From the NCBI RefSeq assembly GCF_008728195.1, contig NZ_CP031598.1, positions 3,038,001 through 3,102,000 on the forward strand: 64,000 nt of DNA, read 5' to 3'. The notes under the pieces were generated by a model. It made no database searches, had not been told where the DNA came from, and saw nothing but the letters and a program-made list of their open reading frames with translations. This stretch comes from Roseovarius indicus (GTDB lineage: Bacteria; Pseudomonadota; Alphaproteobacteria; Rhodobacterales; Rhodobacteraceae). Positions 51,600-61,193 of this stretch are shown one piece after another. Position 1 is the stretch's first letter; each line of letters begins with the position of its first letter. A program made the position numbers and the translations under genes.

Positions 51600-52786
51600 T
51601 GGCAAAGACATCGGCAGAACAGATGCGAGACTGGCAGGGGCCGGCGCTTTTCAGCTTCGGTTTCCGGCCCTTCTTCCTTTTCGCGGCACTCTGGGTCGCG
51701 CTGGCCATGCTGTTGTGGCTGCCCGCGCTGTCGGGTGCGATCACGCTGCCGACGCGGTTCAGCGCCGTCTCCTGGCATGCGCATGAATTCCTCTTCGGCT
51801 ATCTCGGCGCCGTGGTGGCCGGGTTCCTGTTGACGGCCGTACCCAACTGGACCGGCCGCCTGCCCATGGTGGGCTGGCGGCTGGCGGCGCTCTTCGCGCT
51901 CTGGGTTGCCGGGCGCGTCGCGGTGCTGGTCTCGGATCACCTGCCTGCGGCGGTCGCCCCCGTGATCGACCTGGCCTTCCCGCTTGTGCTGGGCGGGTTG
52001 ATCCTGCGCGAGATCGTGGCGGGCAGGAACTGGCGCAACCTGATCGTGCTGGCCCTGCTGGCCGTCTTCACGCTGGCCAACGGGATCTTTCACCTCGAGG
52101 CCCTGACCGGCAGCTATGCCGCCCAGGGTTTCGGCCTTCGTCTCGGCCTGGCGACGGGCATCATGATGATCGCCGTGATCGGCGGGCGGATCATCCCCTC
52201 CTTCACCCGTAACTGGCTGGCGAAGGAAAACGACCCGGCCCGGCCCGCGCCCCCGATGCAGCGCCTCGACAAACTGGTGCTGCTGGCCAGCATCCTCATC
52301 CTGGTGCTTTGGGTCCTCCGCCCCTTCGAGCCGCTGACCGGGGCGCTGCTTCTTGCCTTCGGCGGGCTGCACTTTGTCCGGCAGGTCCGCTGGCAGCCGT
52401 TCCATACCCTGCGCGAACCCTTGCTCTGGGTGCTGCACGCAGCCTATCTCTTCGTCCCGCTGGGCGCCTTCGCGCTCGGACTCGATCAGATCATGGGCCA
52501 TCCGGGGACTGCCGGGGCTCAGCACCTCTGGATGGCGGGGGCGATCGGCTTGATGACCCTTGCCGTCATGACCCGGGCCAGCCTCGGCCATACCGGCCAG
52601 GCCCTGACGGCGAACCGGGCGACCGTGGCGATCTACCTCTGCCTCTTCGGCGCGGTCCTGGCCCGGTTCTGGGCGTCGCTGCACCTGGGGCTGACACATC
52701 TGTCGGGCGCCCTTTGGCTTGCGGCCTTCCTGGGATTCGTGCTGGCCTACGGCCCATCGCTCCTGCGTCCGAAACCGGAGAAGTAA
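51596..52786 (+). CDS. nnrS: NnrS family heme/copper membrane protein
   Basis: 396 residues, about 12 membrane segments. NnrS proteins bind heme and copper and protect against nitrosative stress. Family features: LFSFGFRPFFLFAALW near residue 18, SWHAHEFLFGYLGAVVAGFLLTAVPNWTG near residue 60 (conserved histidines), GGRIIPSFTRNWL near residue 196 and MTRASLGHTGQAL near residue 322. Two adjacent ATGs (51596 and 51599); the first is used here. Two bases before nnrU. Confidence 0.93.
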   Translation: MMAKTSAEQMRDWQGPALFSFGFRPFFLFAALWVALAMLLWLPALSGAITLPTRFSAVSWHAHEFLFGYLGAVVAGFLLTAVPNWTGRLPMVGWRLAALFALWVAGRVAVLVSDHLPAAVAPVIDLAFPLVLGGLILREIVAGRNWRNLIVLALLAVFTLANGIFHLEALTGSYAAQGFGLRLGLATGIMMIAVIGGRIIPSFTRNWLAKENDPARPAPPMQRLDKLVLLASILILVLWVLRPFEPLTGALLLAFGGLHFVRQVRWQPFHTLREPLLWVLHAAYLFVPLGAFALGLDQIMGHPGTAGAQHLWMAGAIGLMTLAVMTRASLGHTGQALTANRATVAIYLCLFGAVLARFWASLHLGLTHLSGALWLAAFLGFVLAYGPSLLRPKPEK

Positions 52787-52787
52787 C

Positions 52788-53456
52788 ATGGGATGGACAG
52801 GATTTGCCGTGGTGTTCGCGGCCTTCTTTCTTACACATTCAATCCCGGTGCGCCCGGCGGTGAAATCCCGCCTGGTGTCGGTGATCGGTCTGCGCGGCTT
52901 CGGGGTGGCCTACTCGCTCCTCTCGGTCGGGATGCTGGCGCTGTTGATCCGGTCCGCCGGCCAGGCCCCCTACCTTCAGCTCTGGCCACAGATGGAATGG
53001 CACCGCCACGCGGCCCATCTGGGCATGCTAGCGGTCTGCCTGATCCTCGCGCTTGGCGTCGCACGCCCGAACCCGTTTTCCTTCGGCGGCGCGCGGAACG
53101 ACAGCTTCGATCCCGACCGGCCCGGCATCGTGGGGTGGACGCGCCACCCGATCCTGCTGGCGCTGGCGCTCTGGGCGGGCGTGCACCTGTTGCCCAACGG
53201 CGATCTCGCACATGTCATCCTGTTCGGCGTGCTGGGCGGGTTCGCCCTTGCCGGCCGGAGGCTGATCGACCGGCGCAAGCGGCGGGTCCTCGGCGCGTCG
53301 CAATGGGCTGCGCTCGATGCCGACCGCAAGGCCGCGCCGTGGGTCCACGCGCCGCGCTCCTGGCCCGTCCTGGCCCTCAGGCTGCTGACAGGCGTTGCCG
53401 CTTTCGCTGCCCTGCTTCTGGCGCACCCCCATGTGATCGGCGTGTCCGCCTGGTGA
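52788..53456 (+). CDS. nnrU: NnrU family membrane protein
   Basis: 222 residues, about six hydrophobic segments, isoprenylcysteine-methyltransferase-like membrane fold. Family motifs: FFLTHSIPVRPAVKSRLV near residue 14, NPFSFGGARNDSFDPDRPGI near residue 94, GWTRHPILLALALWAG near residue 115. In R. sphaeroides nnrU ends the nor operon and is needed for normal nitrite/NO metabolism. Last plus-strand gene of the operon; napC converges. Confidence 0.9.
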   Translation: MGWTGFAVVFAAFFLTHSIPVRPAVKSRLVSVIGLRGFGVAYSLLSVGMLALLIRSAGQAPYLQLWPQMEWHRHAAHLGMLAVCLILALGVARPNPFSFGGARNDSFDPDRPGIVGWTRHPILLALALWAGVHLLPNGDLAHVILFGVLGGFALAGRRLIDRRKRRVLGASQWAALDADRKAAPWVHAPRSWPVLALRLLTGVAAFAALLLAHPHVIGVSAW

Positions 53457-53570
53457 GCCGAGGTTCGGCAGGCAGATCGCGCTGAGGAAATCACCTCCCC
53501 CTTGTCTCAGAAGCATCCTTGCGGCTTCCGTTTCACTTGCGCGTCACTCAAGCCCGGGATGCAGGCCGGA

Positions 53571-54260
53571 TCACTCGGAGGCGGTATCGGTCAGGAAACT
53601 CTGGATCTGCTCACCATCGTCAAGGCCGGGCTGCTTCTCGCCCTGAAGCGCCTCGGGCACCGTCCAGCCAGGCTCGACCCCGGTCATGTCGGGCAGCTCG
53701 TGCGCAATGCCCTTGTGGCAGTCGATGCAGGTGCGCTCGCCCGACAGCAGGTACTCGGTATGGATCTCCGCCGCGCGCGGCGACTGGCGACTGAGATCCA
53801 TGGCCGTCTCCGAATGACAGTTGCGGCATTCGAGACTGTCATTGGCCTGCAGCCGCGACCATTCCCGCTTGGCCATGACAAGCCGGTGGTCGAGGAACTT
53901 CTCGCGCGTGCTGATCGTGCCGAAGATATGCCCCCAAACCTCTTTCGAGGCCTGCATCTTGCGGGCGATCTTGTCGGTCCAGTCATGCGGGACGTGGCAG
54001 TCGGGACAGCCCGCACGCACCCCCGACCGGTTGGAGAAATGCACGGTGCGCGACAGCTCTTCGTAAACGTTGGCTTCCATCTCGTGACAGGAGATGCAGA
54101 AATCCTCGGTATTCGTATATTCCAGCGCCGTGTTGAACGCGCCCCAGAACACCACGCCGCCGACGAAGCCGCCCAGGGTCAGGAACCCCAGGCCGAGCGT
54201 GCCCGCCGGCGTCCACAAGACCCGCCAGAACCAGCGGAACGGCTGCAGGATCCAGCGCAT
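53571..54260 (-). CDS. napC: Tetraheme cytochrome c NapC (quinol dehydrogenase)
   Basis: 229 residues from the ATG at 54260. One N-terminal membrane anchor (about 12-40) and four heme sites: CISCH, CPDCH, CRNCH and CIDCH, the standard NapC/NirT set. It oxidises ubiquinol and feeds NapAB. ATG is one base after the napB stop. Last gene of napEFDABC. Confidence 0.96.
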   Translation of the reverse strand: MRWILQPFRWFWRVLWTPAGTLGLGFLTLGGFVGGVVFWGAFNTALEYTNTEDFCISCHEMEANVYEELSRTVHFSNRSGVRAGCPDCHVPHDWTDKIARKMQASKEVWGHIFGTISTREKFLDHRLVMAKREWSRLQANDSLECRNCHSETAMDLSRQSPRAAEIHTEYLLSGERTCIDCHKGIAHELPDMTGVEPGWTVPEALQGEKQPGLDDGEQIQSFLTDTASE

Positions 54261-54261
54261 G

Positions 54262-54720
54262 TCATTCGCTCCCGGCGCCGGTGGCACCCATTTCGGACAT
54301 GTCGGTGAAGGTGTTTTCGATCAGCGGCGCCGTGTCGGCCTGCGGCACGTGACACTGGGTGCAGAAATACCGCCGCGGCGAGACATCGGCCAGCATCTGC
54401 CCCTCGCGAGTCATGTAATGGGTGATCGAGATCATCGGCGCGCCCGAGCCTTCGGTATGTTCGCGCTTGTGGCACGACATGCAGCGGTTGGCGTTGACCG
54501 ACAGTTGGTAGCCGGTGATCGAATGGGGGATCACGGGCGGCTGCTCGGGATAGGCCCGCATCTGGCGCACGTCATCGGTGACGAAGCGTTCCAGCGGTGC
54601 GGCCGGAACAGGCTCCATCGGGTCGGGGGACGGGCCGGACAGTTCCGGCACGCTCTGGGCAAACACGAAACTCCCGGCCAGGCAGGCGGCGAAGATGGCG
54701 GTCAGGCGAAACTGCGTCAT
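54262..54720 (-). CDS. napB: Diheme cytochrome c NapB, small subunit of periplasmic nitrate reductase
   Basis: 152 residues from the ATG at 54720. Signal peptide ending VFAQS, then heme sites CMSCH near residue 77 and CTQCH near residue 117, with [25 protein letters not shown] context and IENTFTDMS at the end. Its start overlaps the napA stop (ATGA). Confidence 0.95.
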   Translation of the reverse strand: MTQFRLTAIFAACLAGSFVFAQSVPELSGPSPDPMEPVPAAPLERFVTDDVRQMRAYPEQPPVIPHSITGYQLSVNANRCMSCHKREHTEGSGAPMISITHYMTREGQMLADVSPRRYFCTQCHVPQADTAPLIENTFTDMSEMGATGAGSE

Positions 54721-57227
54721 CACACCGGCTCCACGCGCACGGCGCATTTCTTGAAGTCCGTCTGTTTCGAGATCGGGTCGGTCGCGTCCAGCGTCACCTT
54801 GTTGATGAGCTGGCTGGCGTCGAACCACGGCACGAAGATCACGCCCGAGGGCATGCGGTTGCGGCCGCGCGTCTCGACCCGGCTGCGGATCTCGCCCCGG
54901 CGCGAGATCACCCGCACCTCCATCCCCTGGTTGAGGCCCCGTTCCCGCGCGTCGATGGCGTTCATGAACACCTTCGCGCCGGGGAAGGCCTTGTAGAGCT
55001 CGGGCACCCGCATGGTCATCGAGCCGGAATGCCAGTGTTCGAGCACCCGGCCTGTCACCAGCCACATGTCGAACTCGTCATCCGGGCTTTCGGCCGGCGG
55101 CTCGTAGGGGACGGAAATGATCACCGCCCGCCCGTCGGGCTTGCCGTAGAACTCCACGCCGGCGCCCTCGGTCACGTAGGGGTCGTAGCCCTCGCGGAAG
55201 CGCCACTTGGTCTCCTCCCCGTCGACCACCGGCCAGCGCAGGCCGCGCACCTCGTCGCTCTGGTAGGTGTCGTAGGGGGCAAGGTCGTGCCCGTGCCCGC
55301 GCCCGAAGGCGGCGTATTCCTCGAACAGCCCTTTCTGGATGTAGAAGCCGAAATCCTCCGCCTCGTGGTTGGCGTAGTCCTCCGGCATGTCTTCGAGCGG
55401 ATAGGCATCGACCTGTCCATTGGCGAAGACCACGTCGAAGATCGTCCGGCCCCGGTACTCGGGGTTGGCGTTCAGGATCTCCTCGGGCCAGACCTCGTCG
55501 GTGGTGAAGCGCTTGGAAAACTCCGCCAGCTGCCACAGGTCCGACCGCGCCTCGCCCGGCGCGTCGACAAGCTGGTGCCAGGCGTGCGTGCGCCGCTCGG
55601 CATTGCCGTAGACGCCCTCCTTCTCGACCCACATCGCCGCCGGCAGGATGATGTCGGCCGCCATCGCCGTCACCGTCGGGTAGGCGTCGGAGACCACGAT
55701 CATGTTCTCGGGGTTGCGATAGCCCTGGTAGGTTTCTTTCTGCGAATTGGGCGCGGCCTGCAGGTTGTTGTTCACCTGCACCCAGTAGAAATTCAGCACC
55801 CCGTCCTTGAGCATCCGGTCCTGCTGCACGGCATGGAAGCCCGGCTTGGTGTTCAGCAGCCCGTGCGGCAGCTTCCAGATTTCCTCGGCATGTTCCACAT
55901 GCTCGGGATTGGTCACCACCATGTCGGCCGGCAGGCGGTGCGCGAAGGTGCCCACCTCCCGCGCCGTGCCGCAGGCCGAGGGCTGCCCGGTCAGCGAGAA
56001 GGGCGAATTGCCCGGCTCCGAGATCTTCCCGGTCAGCAGGTGGATGTTATAGACCATCTGGTTGGCCCAGACGCCCCTCACATGCTGGTTGAACCCCATC
56101 GTCCAGAGCGACATCACCTTGGTGTCGGGGTCGGCGTAAAGCTCGGCCAGCTCCTCGAGGAAACCCGGCTCGACCCCCGATAGCTCGCTGACATAGTCCA
56201 GCGTGTACTCGGCGACATGCGCCTTGAACGCCTCGAAATCCGACGGCTCCATCAGCCCGGCATTGCCGGCCCCCTCGGCGGCCATCTGCAGCGGATGATC
56301 GTCGCGCAGGCCATAGCCGATATCCGTCTCGCCCTTCATGAAGGTCGTGTGGTTCGAGACGAATTCCTCGTTCACGCGGCCGGTCTGGATGATGTGGTTG
56401 GCGATGTAGTTGAGGATCGCAAGGTCGGTGCCCGGCTTGAACACCATCGGAATGTCGGCCAGGTCCATCGACCGGTGCGTGAAGGTCGACAGCACCGCGC
56501 ATTTCACCCCCGGCGTGCCGAGCCGGCGGTCGGCCAGACGGGTCCAGAGGATCGGGTGCATCTCGGCCATGTTCGAGCCCCACAGCACGAAGGCGTCGGC
56601 ATGTTCGAAATCGTCGTAGCACCCCATCGGCTCGTCGATGCCGAAGCTCCGCATGAAGGCCGCCGCCGCCGAGGCCATGCAGTGCCGGGCGTTCGGGTCG
56701 AGGTTGTTCGACCGGAACCCCGCCCGCATCAGCTTGGAGGCGGCATAGCCCTCCATCACCGTCCACTGGCCCGAGCCGAACATGCCGATGCTCTCGGGCC
56801 CCTTCTCGGCAAGCTGCTGCTTGACGCGGTCCGCCATGACGTCGAACGCCTCGTCCCAGCTCACCGGCTCGAACTCGCCCTCCTTGTCGAACCGGCCGTT
56901 CCGCTTGCGCATCAGCGGGGTGGTCAGGCGGTCTTCGCCATACATGATCTTGGACAGGAAATAGCCCTTCACACAGTTCAGCCCGCGGTTGACCTCGTGC
57001 TGCATGTCGCCGTGGGTGGCGACGACCTTGCCCTCCTTGACGCCCACCATCACGCCGCAGCCGGTGCCGCAGAACCGGCAGGGCGCCTTCGACCAGTTGA
57101 TCTTGAGGGCCTCGACCCCGCCCTCGACGGGTTGGGCGACGGCCTCTTGCGACAGGCCGGCCGCCGAGGCCGCGAGGGCGGCGGCATGCGCCTTGAGAAG
57201 CTGGCGTCGGGTCAGGTCGAGTGGCAT
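54720..57227 (-). CDS. napA: Periplasmic nitrate reductase catalytic subunit NapA
   Basis: 835 residues. Twin-arginine signal [20 protein letters not shown]. The [4Fe-4S] cysteines are C50, C53, C57 and C85 (CRFCGTGC then NRGLNC). The molybdenum-ligand cysteine is in [18 protein letters not shown] near residue 176, and bis-MGD-binding segments run to the C terminus. Reduces nitrate to nitrite. The start overlaps the napD end. Confidence 0.97.
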   Translation of the reverse strand: MPLDLTRRQLLKAHAAALAASAAGLSQEAVAQPVEGGVEALKINWSKAPCRFCGTGCGVMVGVKEGKVVATHGDMQHEVNRGLNCVKGYFLSKIMYGEDRLTTPLMRKRNGRFDKEGEFEPVSWDEAFDVMADRVKQQLAEKGPESIGMFGSGQWTVMEGYAASKLMRAGFRSNNLDPNARHCMASAAAAFMRSFGIDEPMGCYDDFEHADAFVLWGSNMAEMHPILWTRLADRRLGTPGVKCAVLSTFTHRSMDLADIPMVFKPGTDLAILNYIANHIIQTGRVNEEFVSNHTTFMKGETDIGYGLRDDHPLQMAAEGAGNAGLMEPSDFEAFKAHVAEYTLDYVSELSGVEPGFLEELAELYADPDTKVMSLWTMGFNQHVRGVWANQMVYNIHLLTGKISEPGNSPFSLTGQPSACGTAREVGTFAHRLPADMVVTNPEHVEHAEEIWKLPHGLLNTKPGFHAVQQDRMLKDGVLNFYWVQVNNNLQAAPNSQKETYQGYRNPENMIVVSDAYPTVTAMAADIILPAAMWVEKEGVYGNAERRTHAWHQLVDAPGEARSDLWQLAEFSKRFTTDEVWPEEILNANPEYRGRTIFDVVFANGQVDAYPLEDMPEDYANHEAEDFGFYIQKGLFEEYAAFGRGHGHDLAPYDTYQSDEVRGLRWPVVDGEETKWRFREGYDPYVTEGAGVEFYGKPDGRAVIISVPYEPPAESPDDEFDMWLVTGRVLEHWHSGSMTMRVPELYKAFPGAKVFMNAIDARERGLNQGMEVRVISRRGEIRSRVETRGRNRMPSGVIFVPWFDASQLINKVTLDATDPISKQTDFKKCAVRVEPV

Positions 57228-57481
57228 GTCGTCTCCTCCGGTTCCTCGGCGTGCTCGAAGACCATGTTGGCCGCCAGAACGCCCTCCATCAGGTTGATCT
57301 CGGTCAGCTTGTCGCCAAGCTGCCCGGTGCTCGTTCCTTCGATCGTCACGATCAGGCGCGTGTCGTCGCCGCCATGCACCTCGACCCCGTCGATCGCCTC
57401 GACCAGGCGGCGCACCTCCTGCCAGGCCCCGTCGGCAACCGTCACCACGGCAGAGGATACGTGCCAGCGCGGGTCAGACAT
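57212..57481 (-). CDS. napD: NapD, chaperone for the NapA signal peptide
   Basis: 89 residues from the ATG at 57481 (eleven more residues are possible upstream). Ferredoxin-like fold: [18 protein letters not shown] and [19 protein letters not shown], ending in VFEHAEEP. NapD binds the Tat signal of NapA before export. It overlaps napF upstream and napA downstream. Confidence 0.9.
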   Translation of the reverse strand: MSDPRWHVSSAVVTVADGAWQEVRRLVEAIDGVEVHGGDDTRLIVTIEGTSTGQLGDKLTEINLMEGVLAANMVFEHAEEPEETTCHST

Positions 57482-57965
57482 TCTCAGGCTCCCTTTCCAC
57501 GGCGTGAATGGCATCCGCCGGGCACGCGGCCGAGCAGGCCGCGCAGCCCGTGCAGTTTTCGGTATCGAGTTCAGGCAGGAAGGGCCCGCCGATCCGGGGG
57601 CGCATGGCGATGGCGCTTTCGGGGCAGACGTCGCGACAGGTCATGCAGGCGACCCCCGCCTTTGCCAGGCAATCGCCGGAGATCTGCATCACGTGCGCCA
57701 TCCGCCGGTTGTCGGCAAAGACATCCTCGGGGCAGGCCTCGGCGCAGGCCCCGCAGAAGGTGCATTCCCCGGCTTCCGGCCTGAGCGTCACGCCATCCTC
57801 GACAATGTCGAGAATCTTCTCCGGGCAGGCATCGGCGCAGGCACCGCAGGATGTGCAGGCGGCCAGCGACTGCCGCGTCACGCCCGGCGGCCGGGCCCGG
57901 AACGGCCCGGGTTGCGGGCGACCGCGCAACAGGTCGCGGCGGGATATGGCGGTCTCTGCCGCCAC
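57474..57965 (-). CDS. napF: NapF, ferredoxin-type Fe-S protein
   Basis: 163 residues. Four cysteine clusters: CTSCGACADACPEKIL, CTFCGACAEACPEDVF, a degenerate CMTCRDVCPESAI and CTGCAACSAACPADAI, so about four [4Fe-4S] sites. The start SRRDLLRGR looks like a vestigial Tat motif, as seen in many NapF proteins, which are cytoplasmic and help NapA maturation. 6 bases after napE. Confidence 0.93.
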   Translation of the reverse strand: MAAETAISRRDLLRGRPQPGPFRARPPGVTRQSLAACTSCGACADACPEKILDIVEDGVTLRPEAGECTFCGACAEACPEDVFADNRRMAHVMQISGDCLAKAGVACMTCRDVCPESAIAMRPRIGGPFLPELDTENCTGCAACSAACPADAIHAVEREPENV

Positions 57966-57971
57966 GGCGGC

Positions 57972-58163
57972 TCAGTGCCCCCCCGGCCCCGGCGGACCGG
58001 CCACAAGCTGGTACATCCAGACAAGGAAGCCGTAGCCGCCAACGGCCCCGACGGCCACCACGGGCCAGATACCGAACGCCAGAATCATGAAATTGGTCAG
58101 TTCCCTGCCTCGCGAAACGCGGCGAGGCGCGGGATCAGGTTCAGTGGCATGTCGATCTGACAA
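57972..58163 (-). CDS. napE: NapE, small membrane subunit
   Basis: 63 residues from a TTG at 58163, chosen for GGGGAGGCAGCA just before it; no in-frame ATG exists until well inside the helix. The hydrophobic helix FMILAFGIWPVVAVGAVGGY and the end GFLVWMYQLVAGPPGP match NapE. Role in electron supply is unclear. First gene of napEFDABC. Confidence 0.82.
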   Translation of the reverse strand: MSDRHATEPDPAPRRVSRGRELTNFMILAFGIWPVVAVGAVGGYGFLVWMYQLVAGPPGPGGH

Positions 58164-58315
58164 TGCTGCCTCCCCGATTGAGCGTGATCTTGAATGCGGA
58201 TGCCCAATCTTTAGGCAGCGTAACAAAACCGTGATCGACAATTCAAGACGCGATCTCGGGATGCGCGAGAGCCTGCGTGTTCCTGACGTCAAGAACCCGA
58301 ATTGAGCCATGAAGT

Positions 58316-58329
58316 TTGATCTGCGGCAA
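58316..58329. promoter_or_regulatory. FNR/NnrR-type site between nap and hemN
   Basis: TTGATCTGCGGCAA: a perfect FNR left half (TTGAT) and a partial right half (GGCAA). It lies 34 bases before the hemN start and about 150 bases before napE on the other strand. Its spacing to hemN is not the ideal class II spacing. FnrL control of hemN is known in Rhodobacter. Confidence 0.5.
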
Positions 58330-58362
58330 AGTTCTCACGCTCCGTCCGTTTAGGAAGGCGGC

Positions 58363-59718
58363 ATGGAACATATGGAAACCCTCAAGGCACTTGGCCTGTT
58401 CGATGCGCGTGTGCCGCGGTACACGTCCTATCCGACCGCGGCGGTCTTCTCGCCCGATACCGGCGCGTCCTTTCAAAGCACCGCGCTTGCAACGCTCGAC
58501 CCGAAAGACCCCGTATCGGTCTACATTCACATCCCGTTCTGCGAGCGCCTGTGCTGGTTCTGCGCCTGCCACACTCAAGGAACGAAAACCCTTGGCCCGG
58601 TGGAAAGCTACATCGAGACGCTCGAGGCGGAACTCGAGATGGTGCGCGCGACCTTGCCGTCCGGCCTGGAAATGGGCAGCCTGCACTGGGGCGGCGGAAC
58701 GCCGACGATCCTGCCGCCGGCATTGATCCATCGCCTCGTCCGAGCGATACGCCGCGTGTTTCCCCCTGCTGACGTCTTCGACTTCTCGGTCGAGATCGAC
58801 CCGACCATGGTAGACCGCGCCAAGATAGATGCCCTGGCCGCAGAAGGCATGACCCGCGCGTCGATCGGCATTCAGGACTTCGATCCGGAGGTTCAACAAG
58901 CCATTGGCCGCCTGCAGCCGTTCGACGTCACGCGCGCTTGCGTCGAAGACCTGCGCGCGGCGGGCATCAGCTCTCTCAACACCGACCTCGTCTATGGCCT
59001 GCCGCATCAGACCCTCGCGCGTATCGAGGACACCATCGACAAGGTTCTGACCTTTGCGCCGGACCGCGTTGCCCTTTTCGGTTACGCGCACGTGCCCTGG
59101 GTTTCCAAACGGCAGAAGCTGATCGACGAAGACGCGCTTCCGGGGGATCTGTCGCGCTACCATCTCGCCAGGCGTGCCGGCGAACGCTTTGTCGAGGCCG
59201 GTCTGACCGCCATCGGAATCGACCATTTCGCACGCCCCGGGGATGACCTGTCGAAAGCGCTCGAAGCAGGACGCCTGCGCCGCAATTTCCAGGGCTACAC
59301 CGCCGATTCCTGCCAGACGCTCATCGGGCTCGGCGCCTCGTCGATCTCTCGCTTGCCGGGTGGCTACGTGCAGAACGCGCCCGCAACGGCGGCCTACAAG
59401 CAGCGGATCGCAGAAGGTGTCTTTCCCGGCTCCCGCGGTTACCGGATGACCCATGACGATCATCTGCGCGCACGCGCGATCGAGCAGCTGATGTGTACCT
59501 TCGCGCTGGATCTCGACGATCTGAGCCGGGAATTCGGCCCCCGCGCCTGCGAGCTTCTGCCTTGCTTGAACGAGATGGCGGCGCGTTTCGCACCGTTCAC
59601 GGAGCTGACGGGACGGCGCATCACAATAGCACCGGAGGGCCGGTCCTTGACCCGCATGATCGCGTCCGTCCTGGATCAACACGTGCCAGACGGCGTGCGC
59701 TACTCGCGCGCATCGTAA
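58363..59718 (+). CDS. hemN: Oxygen-independent coproporphyrinogen III dehydrogenase (radical SAM)
   Basis: 451 residues. Converts coproporphyrinogen III to protoporphyrinogen IX without oxygen in heme synthesis. The radical-SAM cluster motif is CERLCWFCAC (C-x3-C-x2-C) near residue 62, the opening DARVPRYTSYPTAAVF is diagnostic, and GLGASSISRLPGGYVQNA lies near residue 325. GGAAGG precedes the ATG. Supplies heme when the cell denitrifies without oxygen, and it sits beside nap as in other denitrifiers. Confidence 0.95.
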   Translation: MEHMETLKALGLFDARVPRYTSYPTAAVFSPDTGASFQSTALATLDPKDPVSVYIHIPFCERLCWFCACHTQGTKTLGPVESYIETLEAELEMVRATLPSGLEMGSLHWGGGTPTILPPALIHRLVRAIRRVFPPADVFDFSVEIDPTMVDRAKIDALAAEGMTRASIGIQDFDPEVQQAIGRLQPFDVTRACVEDLRAAGISSLNTDLVYGLPHQTLARIEDTIDKVLTFAPDRVALFGYAHVPWVSKRQKLIDEDALPGDLSRYHLARRAGERFVEAGLTAIGIDHFARPGDDLSKALEAGRLRRNFQGYTADSCQTLIGLGASSISRLPGGYVQNAPATAAYKQRIAEGVFPGSRGYRMTHDDHLRARAIEQLMCTFALDLDDLSREFGPRACELLPCLNEMAARFAPFTELTGRRITIAPEGRSLTRMIASVLDQHVPDGVRYSRAS

Positions 59719-59949
59719 GGTGTCGAACCCAGGCCTGCGGTTTCGGCTATGACGGAGGGCCGCCAGACTGCGCGATGGCCGTCTATCGTCGCGCGCCGCG
59801 CACGCAAATGCAACAGCCATGGCTTCAAGAGCCCTGCGTAGGACCACGTTTCAATCCATGCATGCGGCGAAGGTCTGACTGCAACCCTTCGTCCGCTTGC
59901 ATCACGCGCAGCGCCGCCCCATGCCCCCTCGCCCTTGCCGAATGTCCGG

Positions 59950-59970
59950 ATTTGGACTACATATCCAAAT
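59950..59970. promoter_or_regulatory. Palindromic operator of the toxin-antitoxin operon
   Basis: ATTTGGA (59950-59956) and TCCAAAT (59964-59970) are perfect inverse arms around a 7-base centre. It lies 17 bases before the antitoxin ATG, between it and the ribosome site's upstream edge, where autoregulation by the antitoxin would act. Confidence 0.65.
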
Positions 59971-59987
59971 AAGAACGGAGGCCCGAC

Positions 59988-60497
59988 ATGACCATTCTTC
60001 AGCTCCCCGAGCAAGCCGGGGCGGAACCCGTCCCGCAGCGGATCGACACGGCGGCGCGCCGCCGTGTGAGCGGCCCGGGCCTGCGGACCTTCCTGGCCAT
60101 CGCCGACCGCTACGGCATCCCGACGCGCGACCGGGTGGCGCTTCTGGGCGAGCCCTCGAACTCCACCTATCACGAGTGGGTCAAGAAGGCGCGCGCAGAG
60201 GCATCCCTGGCGCTGCCGCTCGACACGCTGACGCGGATCTCCGGCATTCTCGGCATTCACAAGGCCCTGGGCATCCTGTTCCCGGTCGAGGCCGAGGCGA
60301 TGACCTGGCTCAAGGGGCCGCATCGGGGCGAGGTCTTCGGCGGGCAGGCCCCGCTCGACGTGATGATCGAAGGCGGGCTCGACGGCATCCTCACCGTGCG
60401 TCGCTACCTCGACGGCTGGCGCGGCGGGCTGCGCGGCGGCCCCGGCGAGGGCGCCGATATCGAGCCCGTGCGCGACACCGACATCGTCTTCACGTGA
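59988..60497 (+). CDS. Xre/MbcA/ParS-type antitoxin
   Basis: 169 residues with CGGAGGCCCGAC before the ATG. N-terminal helical Xre-like half (GPGLRTFLAIADRYGI, LLGEPSNSTYHEWVKKA) and the C-terminal toxin-binding DUF2384 part (GPHRGEVFGGQAPLDVMIEG then RRYLDGWRGG). The partner RES toxin starts within its stop (GTGA). It should neutralise the toxin and repress the operon through the palindrome upstream. Confidence 0.9.
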   Translation: MTILQLPEQAGAEPVPQRIDTAARRRVSGPGLRTFLAIADRYGIPTRDRVALLGEPSNSTYHEWVKKARAEASLALPLDTLTRISGILGIHKALGILFPVEAEAMTWLKGPHRGEVFGGQAPLDVMIEGGLDGILTVRRYLDGWRGGLRGGPGEGADIEPVRDTDIVFT

Positions 60498-61162
60498 CGC
60501 GCCTTTGCCGCGCGCCGGAGCGCACGCACCGCCTCATCCCCTCGCGCTTCCCGCCGATCGACGCGTTCGAAACGGTGACAAGCCCGCGCGATCTCGAACC
60601 CGTCCTTGAACTCGAGGGCTGGACCAATGACCGCCTCGTGGCGCCGCGCCTCAGGCGGCTGCCGGAAACCGAGTGGGTCTACGGTCGCGCCAATGCCAGC
60701 GTCGTCATGGCCGCGTTCCTGCACGGCGCGCAACAGGGCACCTGCTTTGCCGGGCCGGACCTCGGTGCCTGGTATGCCGCGAGCGCGCTGCAGACGTCTG
60801 TCCTGGAGGTGGTCAACGGCATCCGCCGCGAGATCGCGCTCAGCGCGCTGGAGCAGAAGACCGAGGAGTTGCGCGAATACACCGCGCGCCTCGAGGGTGA
60901 CTTCGTCGACATCCGCGGCACGCGCCCCGACCTGCACAATCCGGACCCCGCGAACTATCCGGCGACCCAGGTCTTCGGCCGCTCCGTCAGGGCGGGCCCG
61001 CATGACGGCATCGCCTATGACAGCGTGCGCCATGCGGGTGGCGTGAACTGGGTGTCCTACCGGCCCAGCCGGGTTCAGGACGTGCTCCAGGCCCGGCATT
61101 TCCGGGTCGTGGTGCCGCTTGCGGGAAAGGTCGTCGTGGAAGAGATGCGCGCCGGCGTTTGA
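60494..61162 (+). CDS. RES-domain toxin
   Basis: 222 residues from a GTG overlapping the antitoxin stop. The RES fold includes SRFPPIDAFETV, TEWVYGRANASVVMAAFLH near residue 60, GTCFAGPDLGAWYAASALQTSVLE (active-site tyrosine and glutamate region) and DGIAYDSVRHAGGVNWVSYRP with the conserved serine. RES toxins of the MbcT group destroy NAD+. The motif names R-E-S correspond to conserved residues, all of which have candidates here. Confidence 0.9.
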   Translation: MTRLCRAPERTHRLIPSRFPPIDAFETVTSPRDLEPVLELEGWTNDRLVAPRLRRLPETEWVYGRANASVVMAAFLHGAQQGTCFAGPDLGAWYAASALQTSVLEVVNGIRREIALSALEQKTEELREYTARLEGDFVDIRGTRPDLHNPDPANYPATQVFGRSVRAGPHDGIAYDSVRHAGGVNWVSYRPSRVQDVLQARHFRVVVPLAGKVVVEEMRAGV

Positions 61163-61193
61163 GCGGGCGAACCCGCAGCGCCGGGCTTCCTGC

